NCBI GenBank assembly: GCA_965276955.1 | Contig: CBDIBP010000033.1 | Span: 5,330 to 69,329 of the forward strand | DNA from: JABDEZ01 sp965276955 | Lineage (GTDB): Bacteria > Bacteroidota > Bacteroidia > Chitinophagales > Chitinophagaceae | Length of the DNA: 64,000 nucleotides | Direction: 5' to 3' | Shown here: in pieces, positions 53,100 through 62,286 of the stretch | Numbering within the stretch: position 1 is the first letter of the stretch | Layout of the letters: each line of letters begins with the position of its first letter | Position numbers and translations under genes: made by a program | Notes under the pieces: model-generated | What the model was told of the DNA's origin: nothing | Seen by the model: the letters and a program-made list of their open reading frames with translations, nothing else | Databases searched by the model: none

Positions 53100-53494
53100 C
53101 CACTGCCCTAAAGATATATATCCAGGACTGGATGAACAAGGCAGAACATGATCTGATGACTGCCCAAAGACTGCTCGAAATTGAACCCATGATCTTGGAT
53201 AATGCCTGCTTTCATTGCCAGCAAGCCATTGAAAAGCTCCTAAAAGCTTACCTGATATATAACGGACACGATGTTGAGAGAACGCACAATATTATATTTC
53301 TCTTATCAGAATGTTCAAACTTTGATTCAATTTTCACAACAGTTGACCCATTAAATATAAACGCTTATGCAGTACAGGTCCGTTACCCAGACTCGAGTTT
53401 AGACCCAACTACAGAAGAAGCCAAAAGTTTTTATACGCTGGCCTTAAATATTAGAGCGCTGGTCTCAGAAAGAATTCTATTCCCAGCTGGGTGA
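53096..53494 (+). CDS. HEPN-domain protein (toxin of MNT-HEPN pair)
   Basis: A 132-residue all-helical HEPN protein. Characteristic segments: WMNKAEHDLMTAQRLLE, CFHCQQAIEKLLKAYLIYNG, and the R-x-H site in VERTHNIIFLLSEC. The typical ending (YPD......EA..FY.LA..I) is also present. It follows the MNT gene with 4 bases overlap. HEPN domains are often RNases; here the activity is inferred from the family. Confidence 0.9.
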   Translation: MTTALKIYIQDWMNKAEHDLMTAQRLLEIEPMILDNACFHCQQAIEKLLKAYLIYNGHDVERTHNIIFLLSECSNFDSIFTTVDPLNINAYAVQVRYPDSSLDPTTEEAKSFYTLALNIRALVSERILFPAG

Positions 53495-53553
53495 CCAAAC
53501 TTATACAAACTTTAACTTGCCACCTTTTACCTTTATAGAAAGGATGCTCCGCT

Positions 53554-54039
53554 ATGAAAAAAGTTCTGTTCGTATTGTCTTTGCTGTTATCATTTACCAC
53601 AGTATTTGCACAACACATAAAAAGCTATACTGCCGCGCAGCTTATGCAGCGCGCTACCAGCAGCGATACTGTTTACATTATTAACTTCTGGGCCACATGG
53701 TGTGTGCCTTGCGTTCATGAGCTACCGGAGTTTGACGTGTTGCAGACAAAATATACAGGCAAACCTGTGAAGATCATTATGGCCAGTCTTGATTTTAAGG
53801 AAAGCTATCCTTTAAAACTGCAAACATTCATCGACCGTAGAAAGATGCAGCCAGAGGTGGTGTGGTTCAACGAAACTGATGCCAACACCTTTATGCCCAA
53901 AATAGACAGCACCTGGCTGGGCTCTATACCATCTACACTTATATTGAACAGGGCGAACGGGTTCCGTACATTTATCGAGAGCACAATAACTAATGAGCAG
54001 ATAAGCGCCATAGTAGATAAACAACTGGCTATAAAATAA
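53554..54039 (+). CDS. TlpA-like secreted thioredoxin-family protein
   Basis: A 161-residue protein with signal peptide (MKKVLFVLSLLLSFTTVFAQ) and a thioredoxin fold. The active site is WC50VPC53 in INFWATWCVPCVHELPEFD. Segments IIMASLDFKESYP and GSIPSTLILNRA (cis-Pro region) complete the fold. It probably reduces disulfides in the periplasm, for example in cytochrome c or outer-membrane protein maturation. The FUSC gene follows after 6 bases. Confidence 0.9.
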   Translation: MKKVLFVLSLLLSFTTVFAQHIKSYTAAQLMQRATSSDTVYIINFWATWCVPCVHELPEFDVLQTKYTGKPVKIIMASLDFKESYPLKLQTFIDRRKMQPEVVWFNETDANTFMPKIDSTWLGSIPSTLILNRANGFRTFIESTITNEQISAIVDKQLAIK

Positions 54040-54045
54040 TGTATA

Positions 54046-56217
54046 TTGCCTGTGCGCACCACTAAGCCATACAAGCGTCTGAATAAACTGATAGAACAGG
54101 AGACATTTGAGCCCATGTTCAGCTGGGGGCTTCGCATGGGCATTTCGGCTATCGTGCCTCTTATCTGGGGTCTTGCCACTCACCACATATTTGATGCTGT
54201 ATGGATAACCATAACAGCAGAAGCTATTTGCTGGGTAGAGTTGAAAGGCTCTTATGCATGGCGTATACGCACCCTTGCATCAGGCGCTATCCTGGCTATC
54301 ATTGCTTCTATATTGGGCTCTGTTACCGGGCAAAACATATGGATAAGCACCTTGTGCATGTTCGTAGTAGGCTTTGTGGCTACCTTGCTCAAGAACATTG
54401 GTGACAGGGCCAGTGGCCTGGCCATATGTGTGTACCTGTTGTTCATACTAAGCAATGCCTACCCTACCCTTACCTTGCAGGCTACAGAGCACAGGGTGTA
54501 TCTTGTTCTTATTGGTGCAGCATGGCCTATAGCAGTAGGTATGGGTTTGTCTCTGTTTACCCCAGCAGAGCAACCATTCAGGCGGCAGATAGCGCTGATA
54601 TGGCGTGCTGTGGCCAGCCTGGTAGGCACCGTAGGCCAGGGATGGGATGGTACCGCAAAACGCAGTAATATACGGGATATATACTTGAAGGAAAAGGATG
54701 TGCGCAGATCTATAGATAGTTCTTTTGAGTTTCATGGCCAAATGGCGCACCAGGTGCAGGAGCAGGACAAACAAAAATACCACCTGGCACAGTTGCGCAA
54801 AGCTGCATCACTCACAGCTGTACACATCATAGCTATGAGTGAGGAAATGGAGCATATCAACTTCAGTGTGCTCGACCCTTCTTTGAAGGTCAAATTCTCT
54901 GTTTTGTTCTCTGCAATGCATGATGCATTAGAACGTATGGCCGTCTTTACGGTAACGTTAAGGCCCGAGGAAAAAGTGATACTCATATCCCGCATCAGCA
55001 GGTTAAAAAAGCTGGTGATGCTGTCTAAACAGTATCCATTGGATCATGACCATTCATCTACCAGGGCCATCAAAAAGATTATACATCTTTCTGAGCGGTC
55101 TTTGAAGCTGGTGGAGCGCTCTGTAGATCATATAGAGGGTATGGGTAAGGATGTGCTTGCTTTCCGCACGTACTCTATGGTAAAGACGCTGTTCATCCTC
55201 AATCCCCGGTATGTTGTAAACTCATTGCGCACCTTATTCAGTTTCAATACTTTCAATACCAGGTACGCATTACGGTCTGCCATAGCAGCTACCATAGCTT
55301 TGTTCATTTATAAATGGTTCGGTATCAATCATGGCTACTGGCTGCCCTTCAGCGTTATGATAGTGATACAGCCCTACTTTGGCGCTACATTCACCAAGGC
55401 ATTACAACGCGTTACCGGCACTGTTGTGGGCGGCATAGTGGGTAGTATATTGCTTCATGTAGATGAGCATATACACCTTACAGAGGCTATACTATTCATC
55501 ACGTTCGTACTGATGGTCTATTATTTCAGGAAGAACTACGGACTGGCGGTTTTCGTTATCACCGTGAACCTGGTGCTGTTATTCAACCTGGAGGCTGCGG
55601 TGCAGCCTATGCTGATAATAACACGTGCTTTATGTACCATTGGGGGCTCTGGACTGGCGGTAATAGCAGGGTTCGCACTGCTGCCCACATGGGATAAAAA
55701 ATGGCTGCCCGTGCACCTGGCCACGGCTATTAACTGCAATTATGAATATTTTAAGGCCACCTTTTTCGGTTCAAAGCCCAACCTCAACTGGACAAAGAAC
55801 AAACGCAGTGCAGAAACAAAGAACAGTAATGTATTCGATTCTCTGAACAGGTATATACACGAGCCTAAGAGTGTAGATAATTCCACTCTATATTATAGCC
55901 TGGTATTGCACAACATCCGCATCACCCGCAGCCTCAACAATATATATTTAGAGGGCGAGAACCAGGCACAGGGGCAGGCCACCACAGAGCAGCAAGGCAA
56001 AATAAATGAATGTCTGTTATGGTTCAATAATATAGAGGAAGGTATTCGGTATCTATTCCCCAGCATCAAGGAAAATTTGTCAGCAGTAGACCCTGCATTC
56101 CGCACGCCATTCCTGCTATCTGATGCGCAAGTGATATATGTAGAGAAACTACTGGTGGAGCTGAAGACCATGAGCCTGGATATAGACGAATTGTCGCAAA
56201 AGAAACATGTTGAATAA
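54046..56217 (+). CDS. FUSC family membrane protein (aromatic acid exporter/YccS-like)
   Basis: A 723-residue protein with two blocks of about six TM helices: residues about 25-165 and about 400-545. Between them lies a long soluble helical domain. The FUSC core is seen in RYALRSAIAATIALFIYKWFGINHGYWLPFSVMIVIQPYFGATFTKALQRVTGTVVGGIVGSILL. Start is TTG 54046 or GTG 54052; no ATG in frame precedes TM1. Relatives export aromatic carboxylates or act in envelope stress. The substrate is unknown. Confidence 0.9.
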   Translation: MPVRTTKPYKRLNKLIEQETFEPMFSWGLRMGISAIVPLIWGLATHHIFDAVWITITAEAICWVELKGSYAWRIRTLASGAILAIIASILGSVTGQNIWISTLCMFVVGFVATLLKNIGDRASGLAICVYLLFILSNAYPTLTLQATEHRVYLVLIGAAWPIAVGMGLSLFTPAEQPFRRQIALIWRAVASLVGTVGQGWDGTAKRSNIRDIYLKEKDVRRSIDSSFEFHGQMAHQVQEQDKQKYHLAQLRKAASLTAVHIIAMSEEMEHINFSVLDPSLKVKFSVLFSAMHDALERMAVFTVTLRPEEKVILISRISRLKKLVMLSKQYPLDHDHSSTRAIKKIIHLSERSLKLVERSVDHIEGMGKDVLAFRTYSMVKTLFILNPRYVVNSLRTLFSFNTFNTRYALRSAIAATIALFIYKWFGINHGYWLPFSVMIVIQPYFGATFTKALQRVTGTVVGGIVGSILLHVDEHIHLTEAILFITFVLMVYYFRKNYGLAVFVITVNLVLLFNLEAAVQPMLIITRALCTIGGSGLAVIAGFALLPTWDKKWLPVHLATAINCNYEYFKATFFGSKPNLNWTKNKRSAETKNSNVFDSLNRYIHEPKSVDNSTLYYSLVLHNIRITRSLNNIYLEGENQAQGQATTEQQGKINECLLWFNNIEEGIRYLFPSIKENLSAVDPAFRTPFLLSDAQVIYVEKLLVELKTMSLDIDELSQKKHVE

Positions 56218-56260
56218 AAACATCAAAACCATTGCGGCACATGTGTCGTAGTTTAGTATC

Positions 56261-56848
56261 ATGAATTACCTGGCACATGCTTATCTTTCTTTTGGAGATG
56301 CAGAGATACTGACCGGCAACTTGATAGCCGACCACGTAAAGGGCCGAATAGCGTTGGATGCATATCCACCCGGCATACGTAAAGGCATATTGCTGCACCG
56401 GAAAATTGATGAATTTACAGACAGGCACCCGGCCACGCACCGCGCCCAGTTATGGTTCAGAGAAAAGTATGGTTTGTATTCAGGCCCTATAACAGATATT
56501 CTTTATGACCATTTTTTAGCCATAGACCCACGTTGCTTCCAGTCAGAAAAACAATTACTGGAGTTTAGTATAAATACCTATGATCAGCTGCAGGAACAAG
56601 CGCAATGGTTCCCTGCAAAATTTGCAGAGTACTTTCCATACATGCGCGAGCGTAACTGGCTATACGGCTACAGAACATTGCAAGGCATGCAGCATTCGCT
56701 AAAAGGCCTAACCCGGCGGGCAAAGTATATGGCCGATGTAGAAGATGCTTATAATACCTTCATTGTGTACTATTATCAACTGGCACAGTGTTATTACGAA
56801 TTGATAGATGATGTTGTAAAATTTGTTAAAATTGAGTTAACCCAATAA
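56261..56848 (+). CDS. ACP phosphodiesterase (AcpH, DUF479)
   Basis: A 195-residue member of the AcpH/DUF479 family, which removes the 4'-phosphopantetheine from acyl carrier protein. The opening NYLAHAYLSFGDAEILTGNLIADHVKG and the segment RKGILLHRKIDEFTDRHPATHRAQLWF carry the conserved His/Asp set of the HD-like fold; LYDHFLAIDP follows. Length matches (E. coli AcpH is 193). It starts 43 bases after the FUSC gene. Confidence 0.92.
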   Translation: MNYLAHAYLSFGDAEILTGNLIADHVKGRIALDAYPPGIRKGILLHRKIDEFTDRHPATHRAQLWFREKYGLYSGPITDILYDHFLAIDPRCFQSEKQLLEFSINTYDQLQEQAQWFPAKFAEYFPYMRERNWLYGYRTLQGMQHSLKGLTRRAKYMADVEDAYNTFIVYYYQLAQCYYELIDDVVKFVKIELTQ

Positions 56849-56866
56849 TGCTCCCTCCGTACCTTT

Positions 56867-56874
56867 TATATTTG
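56867..56874 (+). promoter_or_regulatory. Putative -7 element of the serine hydrolase gene
   Basis: TATATTTG fits the Bacteroidota -7 consensus TAnnTTTG. No clear -33 TTTG at the right distance was found, so only the -7 half is supported. Confidence 0.35.
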
Positions 56875-56896
56875 CCCGTTTGATAAGATAGAAACT

Positions 56897-58105
56897 ATGT
56901 TCAAGAAGAATACCGCTAAATATATCTCGTGCCTGATGTTAATATTGTTCGTTGCCTGCCACAGCAAGCAGCAGCAGGTAACGGCCCGCACTAATATCAG
57001 TAACAATGCCTTTCACGATACTCCCAAAAAAACAACTATTCTTCCGCTCGTATACGATACTATGTCAGTTCATGCACGTGAGACCATACAAAAACTGGAT
57101 GCTTACTATTTTGCGCAGGCACGCATGGGATTCAATGGCAGCGTACTTGTGGGCGCAAAAGGTAAAATAATCTATGAACGATATTTTGGCTACGCTAATA
57201 GAGAGGCAAAGCAACCTATGCAGCAAAACAGTGGTGTGCAATTGGCGTCTATCAGTAAAACATTTACCGGCACGGCAATATTGTATCTCTATGAGAACAA
57301 ACATATAGACCTTGACCAGCCAGTGCAGTATTATTTAAAAACGTTCCCTTACCCTGCCATTACGGTGCGCATGTTATTGAACCACAGGAGCGGTCTGCGC
57401 GACTACACCCACTGGGTAGAAGACTATACCGAGGACCAGAAAACACCAATAACGAATGCGCAGATGCTGGCTATGATGGCAAAAAACAAACCAGGACTGG
57501 AGTTCAAACCAGGTACGCGTTTCACCTACAGCAATACTAACTATGCAGTGTTGGCCCTGATAGTAGAACAGGTGACGGGCATGAACTTCAGGGACTTTAT
57601 GCACCGATACATTTTTGCACCACTGGGTATGAACCATACCTATATATGCGATGCAGCTAAAGGCTTGCCTGCCGATGCAAGTATCAGTTACAGATATAAC
57701 TGGACACGCGAACCCAACATGTTTGCCGACGGCATCTATGGCGACAAAAATGTGTATAGCACACCTGAAGATATGTATCGCTGGGACCAATCGTTCTACA
57801 AAAGCACGTTACTTTCTGAAGCGACCATAGAGCTTGCGTATGGCCCTTGCTCTTTTGAACGCAAAGGTGTAAAGAACTATGGGCTGGGCTGGCGCATGCT
57901 TTGCTTCCCCAATGGGAATAAGATCATATACCATAACGGATGGTGGCATGGTAACAATACATCTTTTTACCGCTTTATAGGAGAGAACCTTACTATTGTT
58001 GTGCTCGGTAACAAGCACAATACCGGCATTTACCACCAAGCACCTAAAATATTCAGCATTGTAAAGAACATGCCGGAGATGAAGGGATTTGATAGCGAGG
58101 AGTAA
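56897..58105 (+). CDS. Class C beta-lactamase-like serine hydrolase, lipoprotein
   Basis: A 402-residue hydrolase of the beta-lactamase/DD-peptidase clan. The signal region ends in lipobox LFVAC (Cys21), so it is a lipoprotein. The catalytic SxxK is S118-I-S-K121 within GVQLASISKTFTGTAI, the YxN motif is Y-S-N in FTYSNTNYAVLALI, and an H-x-G-like motif is in IYHNGWWHGNNTSF. Such proteins are mostly peptidases or esterases rather than true beta-lactamases; the substrate is unknown. A TATATTTG promoter element at 56867-56874 lies 22 bases before the ATG. Confidence 0.92.
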   Translation: MFKKNTAKYISCLMLILFVACHSKQQQVTARTNISNNAFHDTPKKTTILPLVYDTMSVHARETIQKLDAYYFAQARMGFNGSVLVGAKGKIIYERYFGYANREAKQPMQQNSGVQLASISKTFTGTAILYLYENKHIDLDQPVQYYLKTFPYPAITVRMLLNHRSGLRDYTHWVEDYTEDQKTPITNAQMLAMMAKNKPGLEFKPGTRFTYSNTNYAVLALIVEQVTGMNFRDFMHRYIFAPLGMNHTYICDAAKGLPADASISYRYNWTREPNMFADGIYGDKNVYSTPEDMYRWDQSFYKSTLLSEATIELAYGPCSFERKGVKNYGLGWRMLCFPNGNKIIYHNGWWHGNNTSFYRFIGENLTIVVLGNKHNTGIYHQAPKIFSIVKNMPEMKGFDSEE

Positions 58106-58179
58106 TATTGATATGATGCCCGTATAGCTTATTAACCCCATTTTATTTGCTACTTTAGTTGTTGTAAACACTACGCACT

Positions 58180-59193
58180 ATGCCTGACACCATTAAAACC
58201 GGCATCTTATCTTACGGCATGTCTGGCAAATTGTTCCAGGCACCGTTCCTTGCTGCACATAAAGGATTTGAGCTGGTTGGCGCCGTAGAACGATCGGAAA
58301 GAAAGATACACAATGACTACCCGAACGTTACCAGCTACCCCACTGTTGATGAGCTGATAGCAGACCTTGCTATAGAACTGGTGGTGGTGAACACACCAAG
58401 CTATACGCATTTTGATCATGCCCTTCAGGCATTAAGGGCAGGCAAACATGTATTGATAGAAAAGCCTTTCACTGTAACGGTAGCGCAGGCAAAAACACTG
58501 TTTGAAGAGGCTAATAACAGGCAACTGTACGTACTACCCTACCAGAACCGCCGCTGGGATAGTGACTACCTTTCTGTAAAAGAAGCACTGGATAGCGGCA
58601 AGCTGGGCCGCATAGTAGAAGCGTACTTCCGGTATGACAGGTACCAATATACCATAGGGCCTAAAAAATTCAAAGAAACACCGGTGCCTGGCAGCGGGCT
58701 GCTCTACGACCTTGGACCACATACGCTGGATGCTGTCTTTTCATTATTTGGTTTGCCCTTGCGTTGGGAAAGATCGATAGGTCACATACGCCCGGATACA
58801 CAAGTTGACGATTATGCCCATATACATCTTTACTATCCTGATGACCTGCATGTATATGTGACGCTGAACATGACCATGGTAGAGGCACAGCCAGGATTTG
58901 TGGTAAATGGAACAAAGGGTACTTACATCAAGTATCGTGTAGACACCCAGCAGCAGCAACTACAGGCGGGCATGAAGCCTACCGACCCGCAATACGGCAT
59001 AGAAGAGCCTAGTAAGGATGGTGTGCTCACCACCATGAATGAAGATGGCACCCTTACCAAAACTACGATAGTACCGACCCCTACATCCTACATCCACTTG
59101 TTCGATGCCGTATACGATACCATAAGGGAAAACAAGCCGTACCCCATCACTAAAGAACAAATACTGAAACAAATAGAGATACTGGAAGGATAA
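58180..59193 (+). CDS. Gfo/Idh/MocA family oxidoreductase
   Basis: A 337-residue NAD(P)-dependent oxidoreductase. The Rossmann start is IKTGILSYGMSGKLFQAPFLAAHKGFELVGA, an unusual GxSGxx loop variant as in the YdgJ-like subgroup. The EKPFTV motif (ALRAGKHVLIEKPFTVTVAQAK) supplies the catalytic Lys, and GSGLLYDLGPHTLDAVFSLFG is the conserved catalytic-domain signature with the H. Relatives act on sugars and related polyols; the substrate cannot be read. The terminator at 59198 follows, serving mainly the convergent guaB. Confidence 0.94.
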   Translation: MPDTIKTGILSYGMSGKLFQAPFLAAHKGFELVGAVERSERKIHNDYPNVTSYPTVDELIADLAIELVVVNTPSYTHFDHALQALRAGKHVLIEKPFTVTVAQAKTLFEEANNRQLYVLPYQNRRWDSDYLSVKEALDSGKLGRIVEAYFRYDRYQYTIGPKKFKETPVPGSGLLYDLGPHTLDAVFSLFGLPLRWERSIGHIRPDTQVDDYAHIHLYYPDDLHVYVTLNMTMVEAQPGFVVNGTKGTYIKYRVDTQQQQLQAGMKPTDPQYGIEEPSKDGVLTTMNEDGTLTKTTIVPTPTSYIHLFDAVYDTIRENKPYPITKEQILKQIEILEG

Positions 59194-59197
59194 AAAA

Positions 59198-59221
59198 AGT
59201 GCCGGGAGTTTGCCCGGCACT
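59198..59221 (-). terminator. Rho-independent terminator of guaB
   Basis: Perfect 9-bp stem AGTGCCGGG / CCCGGCACT with a 6-base loop; on the minus strand a run of T (TTTTTTT) follows the stem. It lies 25 bases past the guaB stop and only 4 bases after the plus-strand gene, so it may act for both. Confidence 0.9.
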
Positions 59222-59246
59222 ACACTTATCTTTATTTGTACAATGC

Positions 59247-60716
59247 TTACCTGCTGTAATTAGGCGCTTCCTTAGTGATCACCACATCGTGTGGATGGCT
59301 TTCTGCCATGGATGCTGAAGTGATGCGGACAAATTGCGACTCGTCTTGCAGTGTTGCTATATCCTTTGCCCCACAGTAACCCATCCCCGCCCTAAGGCCG
59401 CCCAGGAACTGCTGTACCACCTCGCTGAGGTTACCTTTGTAAGGTACACGACCTACAATGCCTTCCGGTACCAGTTTCTTTATATCGGCCTCCATATCCT
59501 GGAAGTAGCGGTCTTTGCTACCTTCCTGCATAGCCTCAACAGAGCCCATACCGCGATATGACTTGAATTTACGGCCTTCGTATATGATGGTCTCGCCCGG
59601 GCTTTCTTCGGTACCCGCAAATATAGAACCAGCCATAACGCAAGATGCACCTGCAGCTATTGCCTTCACCATATCGCCGGTATAACGTATACCCCCATCT
59701 GCTATAACAGGTATACCACTTTTCTTAAGCGCCTGTGCAGCCTCGATAATAGCTGTAAGTTGCGGGGCTCCTGCTCCCGTTACTACACGTGTTGTGCATA
59801 TAGAACCTGGTCCGACACCTACTTTCACAGCGTCAGCGCCAGCATCGGCCAGGGCTTTCGCACCGGCACCGGTGGCTATATTGCCCGCTATAATAGGAAT
59901 GGTCTTGTAAGCTTTCTTTACTTTCTTCACTGCCTCTATTACGCCTTTGCTATGGCCATGCGCACTATCGAGCGTTATCACATCTACACCTGCGTTCTTA
60001 AGGGCTTCTACTCTATCCAGTATATCCGCAGTGATACCTATTGCCGCACCTGCCAACAGACGACCAAACTGGTCTTTACAAGCGTTAGGGTGGCTTTTAA
60101 GGTGCATGATATCCCTAAAGGTGATAAGCCCTATCAACTTGCCGGCTTTATCTACTATAGGTAGCTTTTCTATCTTGTAGCGCTCCAGTATACCCTCCGC
60201 CTTCTTCATATCTGTACCTATGGGAGCGGTAACTATCTTTTCGCTGGTCATTATGGCCGATACCTTCTTGCGGTTATCTTTCTCGAACCGCATATCGCGG
60301 TTGGTGACAATGCCTACCAGCTTTTTGTTGCTATCTATTATGGGAATGCCGCCAATCTTATTATCACGCATCAGCTTCAATGCATCGCCAACGGTGGCAT
60401 CGGGCGACAACGTTATGGGGTCGACGATAAGACCGCTTTCTGAGCGCTTTATCTTGCGCACCTGCTCTGCCTGACGCTCGATGCTCATATTTTTGTGCAA
60501 TATGCCTATACCACCTTCGCGGGCAAGCGCTGCCGCAAGCTGGAACTCGGTAACTGTATCCATTGCCGCCGATACCATGGGCAGGTTCAATTGAATATCT
60601 TTTGTCAGGTTGGTTACTATGCTTACTTCCCGGGGGAGAACTTCTGAGTAAGCCGGCATGAGGAGCACATCATCGAATGTGAGGCCCTCGCCGTAAAACT
60701 TAGATCTTAATGCCAT
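59247..60716 (-). CDS. guaB: Inosine-5'-monophosphate dehydrogenase
   Basis: A 489-residue IMP dehydrogenase, from ATG 60716 (MALRSKFYGEGLTFDDVLL). It commits purines to GMP by oxidising IMP to XMP. TIM barrel; two CBS domains at about residues 95-205 (VGDALKLMRDNKIGGIPII and AEGILERYKIEKLPIVD). The catalytic loop is GPGSICTTRVV with the active Cys; the phosphate-binding GGIRYTGDMVKAIAAGA and the flap RGMGSVEAM also fit. The reading from 60722 (MHM...) adds only two residues. Confidence 0.98.
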   Translation of the reverse strand: MALRSKFYGEGLTFDDVLLMPAYSEVLPREVSIVTNLTKDIQLNLPMVSAAMDTVTEFQLAAALAREGGIGILHKNMSIERQAEQVRKIKRSESGLIVDPITLSPDATVGDALKLMRDNKIGGIPIIDSNKKLVGIVTNRDMRFEKDNRKKVSAIMTSEKIVTAPIGTDMKKAEGILERYKIEKLPIVDKAGKLIGLITFRDIMHLKSHPNACKDQFGRLLAGAAIGITADILDRVEALKNAGVDVITLDSAHGHSKGVIEAVKKVKKAYKTIPIIAGNIATGAGAKALADAGADAVKVGVGPGSICTTRVVTGAGAPQLTAIIEAAQALKKSGIPVIADGGIRYTGDMVKAIAAGASCVMAGSIFAGTEESPGETIIYEGRKFKSYRGMGSVEAMQEGSKDRYFQDMEADIKKLVPEGIVGRVPYKGNLSEVVQQFLGGLRAGMGYCGAKDIATLQDESQFVRITSASMAESHPHDVVITKEAPNYSR

Positions 60717-60790
60717 GTGCAAAGATATAACGGCAAAATGAAAAAATAAAATCTGCTATGATATAATGTGAACGACATCAATTGTATGGT

Positions 60791-60835
60791 AGTTATAAAG
60801 GCCTCCGCTGCTAAGCAAGGGAGGCCTTTATAACT
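60791..60835 (-). terminator. Hairpin terminator of the RND efflux genes
   Basis: Perfect 16-bp stem, 60791-60806 (AGTTATAAAGGCCTCC) and 60820-60835, with a 13-base loop. It lies 26 bases past the stop of the outer-membrane subunit gene. It lacks a clear T run, but its arms end in A/T-rich sequence and the position fits. Confidence 0.6.
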
Positions 60836-60861
60836 GTTAAGAGATGTTCGTACTCTTATAA

Positions 60862-62274
60862 TCACTTCCAGCCACCACCTAATGACCGGTAGAGTTGTGC
60901 AACAGCAGACAGCTGCGACCGCTTTACAGCGGCAAGCTCCAACTCGCTTTGCAAGACATTGCTTTGGGCTGTTATCACTTCCAAATAGTTGGCCATGCCG
61001 CTTTTAAATAGCAAATTAGCGTTTGCTGTGGCACCCTGCAATATTTGTACACGTTCGTGCACAATGCTTTGCTGCTGTTTCAACTTTTCGATCTTGACCA
61101 GCGCATCAGAAACCTCACCTACCGCTACCAATACTGACTGCCTAAAACGGATAACAGTCTCATCGCGCTCCACCATGGCTACCTTGTAATTTGTTTTTAA
61201 CTCTTTGTGCTGCAACAAAGGCTGCACCACTGCACCTGCAACTATGCCAAATAAAGCTGCCGGAATATTGAACCAATTACTTGCTTTGAAGGAGTTCACC
61301 CCACCAGCGGCCGTTATCTGCAGGGAGGGATACATACTGGCCTTGGTGATGCCCACCTTAGCATTAGCGATAGTAAGTGCCAGTTCCTCTATCCTTACAT
61401 CAGGACGACGGCTCACTATTTCTGACGGAATACCTGTGGGTAAATTAACTGGTTCTACCAGGGTACTTAAAGATGTGCTCCTTTCGATACTACCTGGCAG
61501 GTTGCCGGTAAGGATGCGCAGAGCATTTTCCTGGATAGCAATATTTTGCTGGAACTGCGGCACCAACTGTGCAGCTGCCAATTGCTGCGCTGTAGCCTGT
61601 TGCACGGCAAGCAAGGTGACCTGGCCGGCATCAAATTCCAAACGGATCATACGCAGTGTACTATCACTTAGCAGTACATTTTTTTGTGCTATTGCCAGTT
61701 GAGCATCAAGCATCAGCAAGTTATAATACCCCTCCGCTACGTTGTCGACTATACTGGTTTGTATGAGATCTCGTGCTTCGCGGGTCTGCAAATAGGCGGC
61801 CAGCGCAGCTTTATTTTTATTGCGGATCTTTTGCCATATATCGGCCTCCCAAGAGATGGACAGGTTAGCGGAATAATCCTCAATGTGATTTCCCAGGCCA
61901 TATTGAGCCAGACTTAACCCATTCAGACTATTATCTGACGGACGAGTAGTATTAGCCGTTACATTAAGAGCAAGTGTGGGCACATTATTCCATTTTGCTT
62001 GCTTAGCCAATAAACGTGCGGCTTCTATGTTCTTTATGGCCAGTTGCATATCCAGGTTACCCTGTATAGCACTGTCTATTAGTTTTACCAATAGCTCGTC
62101 GTTAAAGAAATTGCTCCATGATATGTTAGCAATGCTGGTGGTATCAGTAGCAGTGCCGTTCCTAAAACTTGCAGGCAGCGACATATCCGGTTCATGCACA
62201 TCTTTTGACACTTTGCATGCTTGCAGCGCCAAGACCATAAGGAGTGGCAATATGTATTTTATATGTTTGTTCAT
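60862..62274 (-). CDS. RND efflux system outer-membrane lipoprotein (NodT/OprM type)
   Basis: A 470-residue TolC-superfamily factor. The signal ends with lipobox LQAC (Cys20). The coiled-coil and barrel repeats are typical: ISWSNFFNDELLVKLIDSAIQGNLDMQLAIKNIEAARLLAKQAKWNNVPTL, then SWEADIWQKIRNKNKAALAAY and SRRPDVRIEELALTIANAKVGITKASMYPSLQITAAGG in the second half. It forms the outer-membrane channel of a tripartite pump. It lies 12 bases downstream of the inner-membrane gene. Confidence 0.95.
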   Translation of the reverse strand: MNKHIKYILPLLMVLALQACKVSKDVHEPDMSLPASFRNGTATDTTSIANISWSNFFNDELLVKLIDSAIQGNLDMQLAIKNIEAARLLAKQAKWNNVPTLALNVTANTTRPSDNSLNGLSLAQYGLGNHIEDYSANLSISWEADIWQKIRNKNKAALAAYLQTREARDLIQTSIVDNVAEGYYNLLMLDAQLAIAQKNVLLSDSTLRMIRLEFDAGQVTLLAVQQATAQQLAAAQLVPQFQQNIAIQENALRILTGNLPGSIERSTSLSTLVEPVNLPTGIPSEIVSRRPDVRIEELALTIANAKVGITKASMYPSLQITAAGGVNSFKASNWFNIPAALFGIVAGAVVQPLLQHKELKTNYKVAMVERDETVIRFRQSVLVAVGEVSDALVKIEKLKQQQSIVHERVQILQGATANANLLFKSGMANYLEVITAQSNVLQSELELAAVKRSQLSAVAQLYRSLGGGWK

Positions 62275-62286
62275 GTTTTGTTTTAG

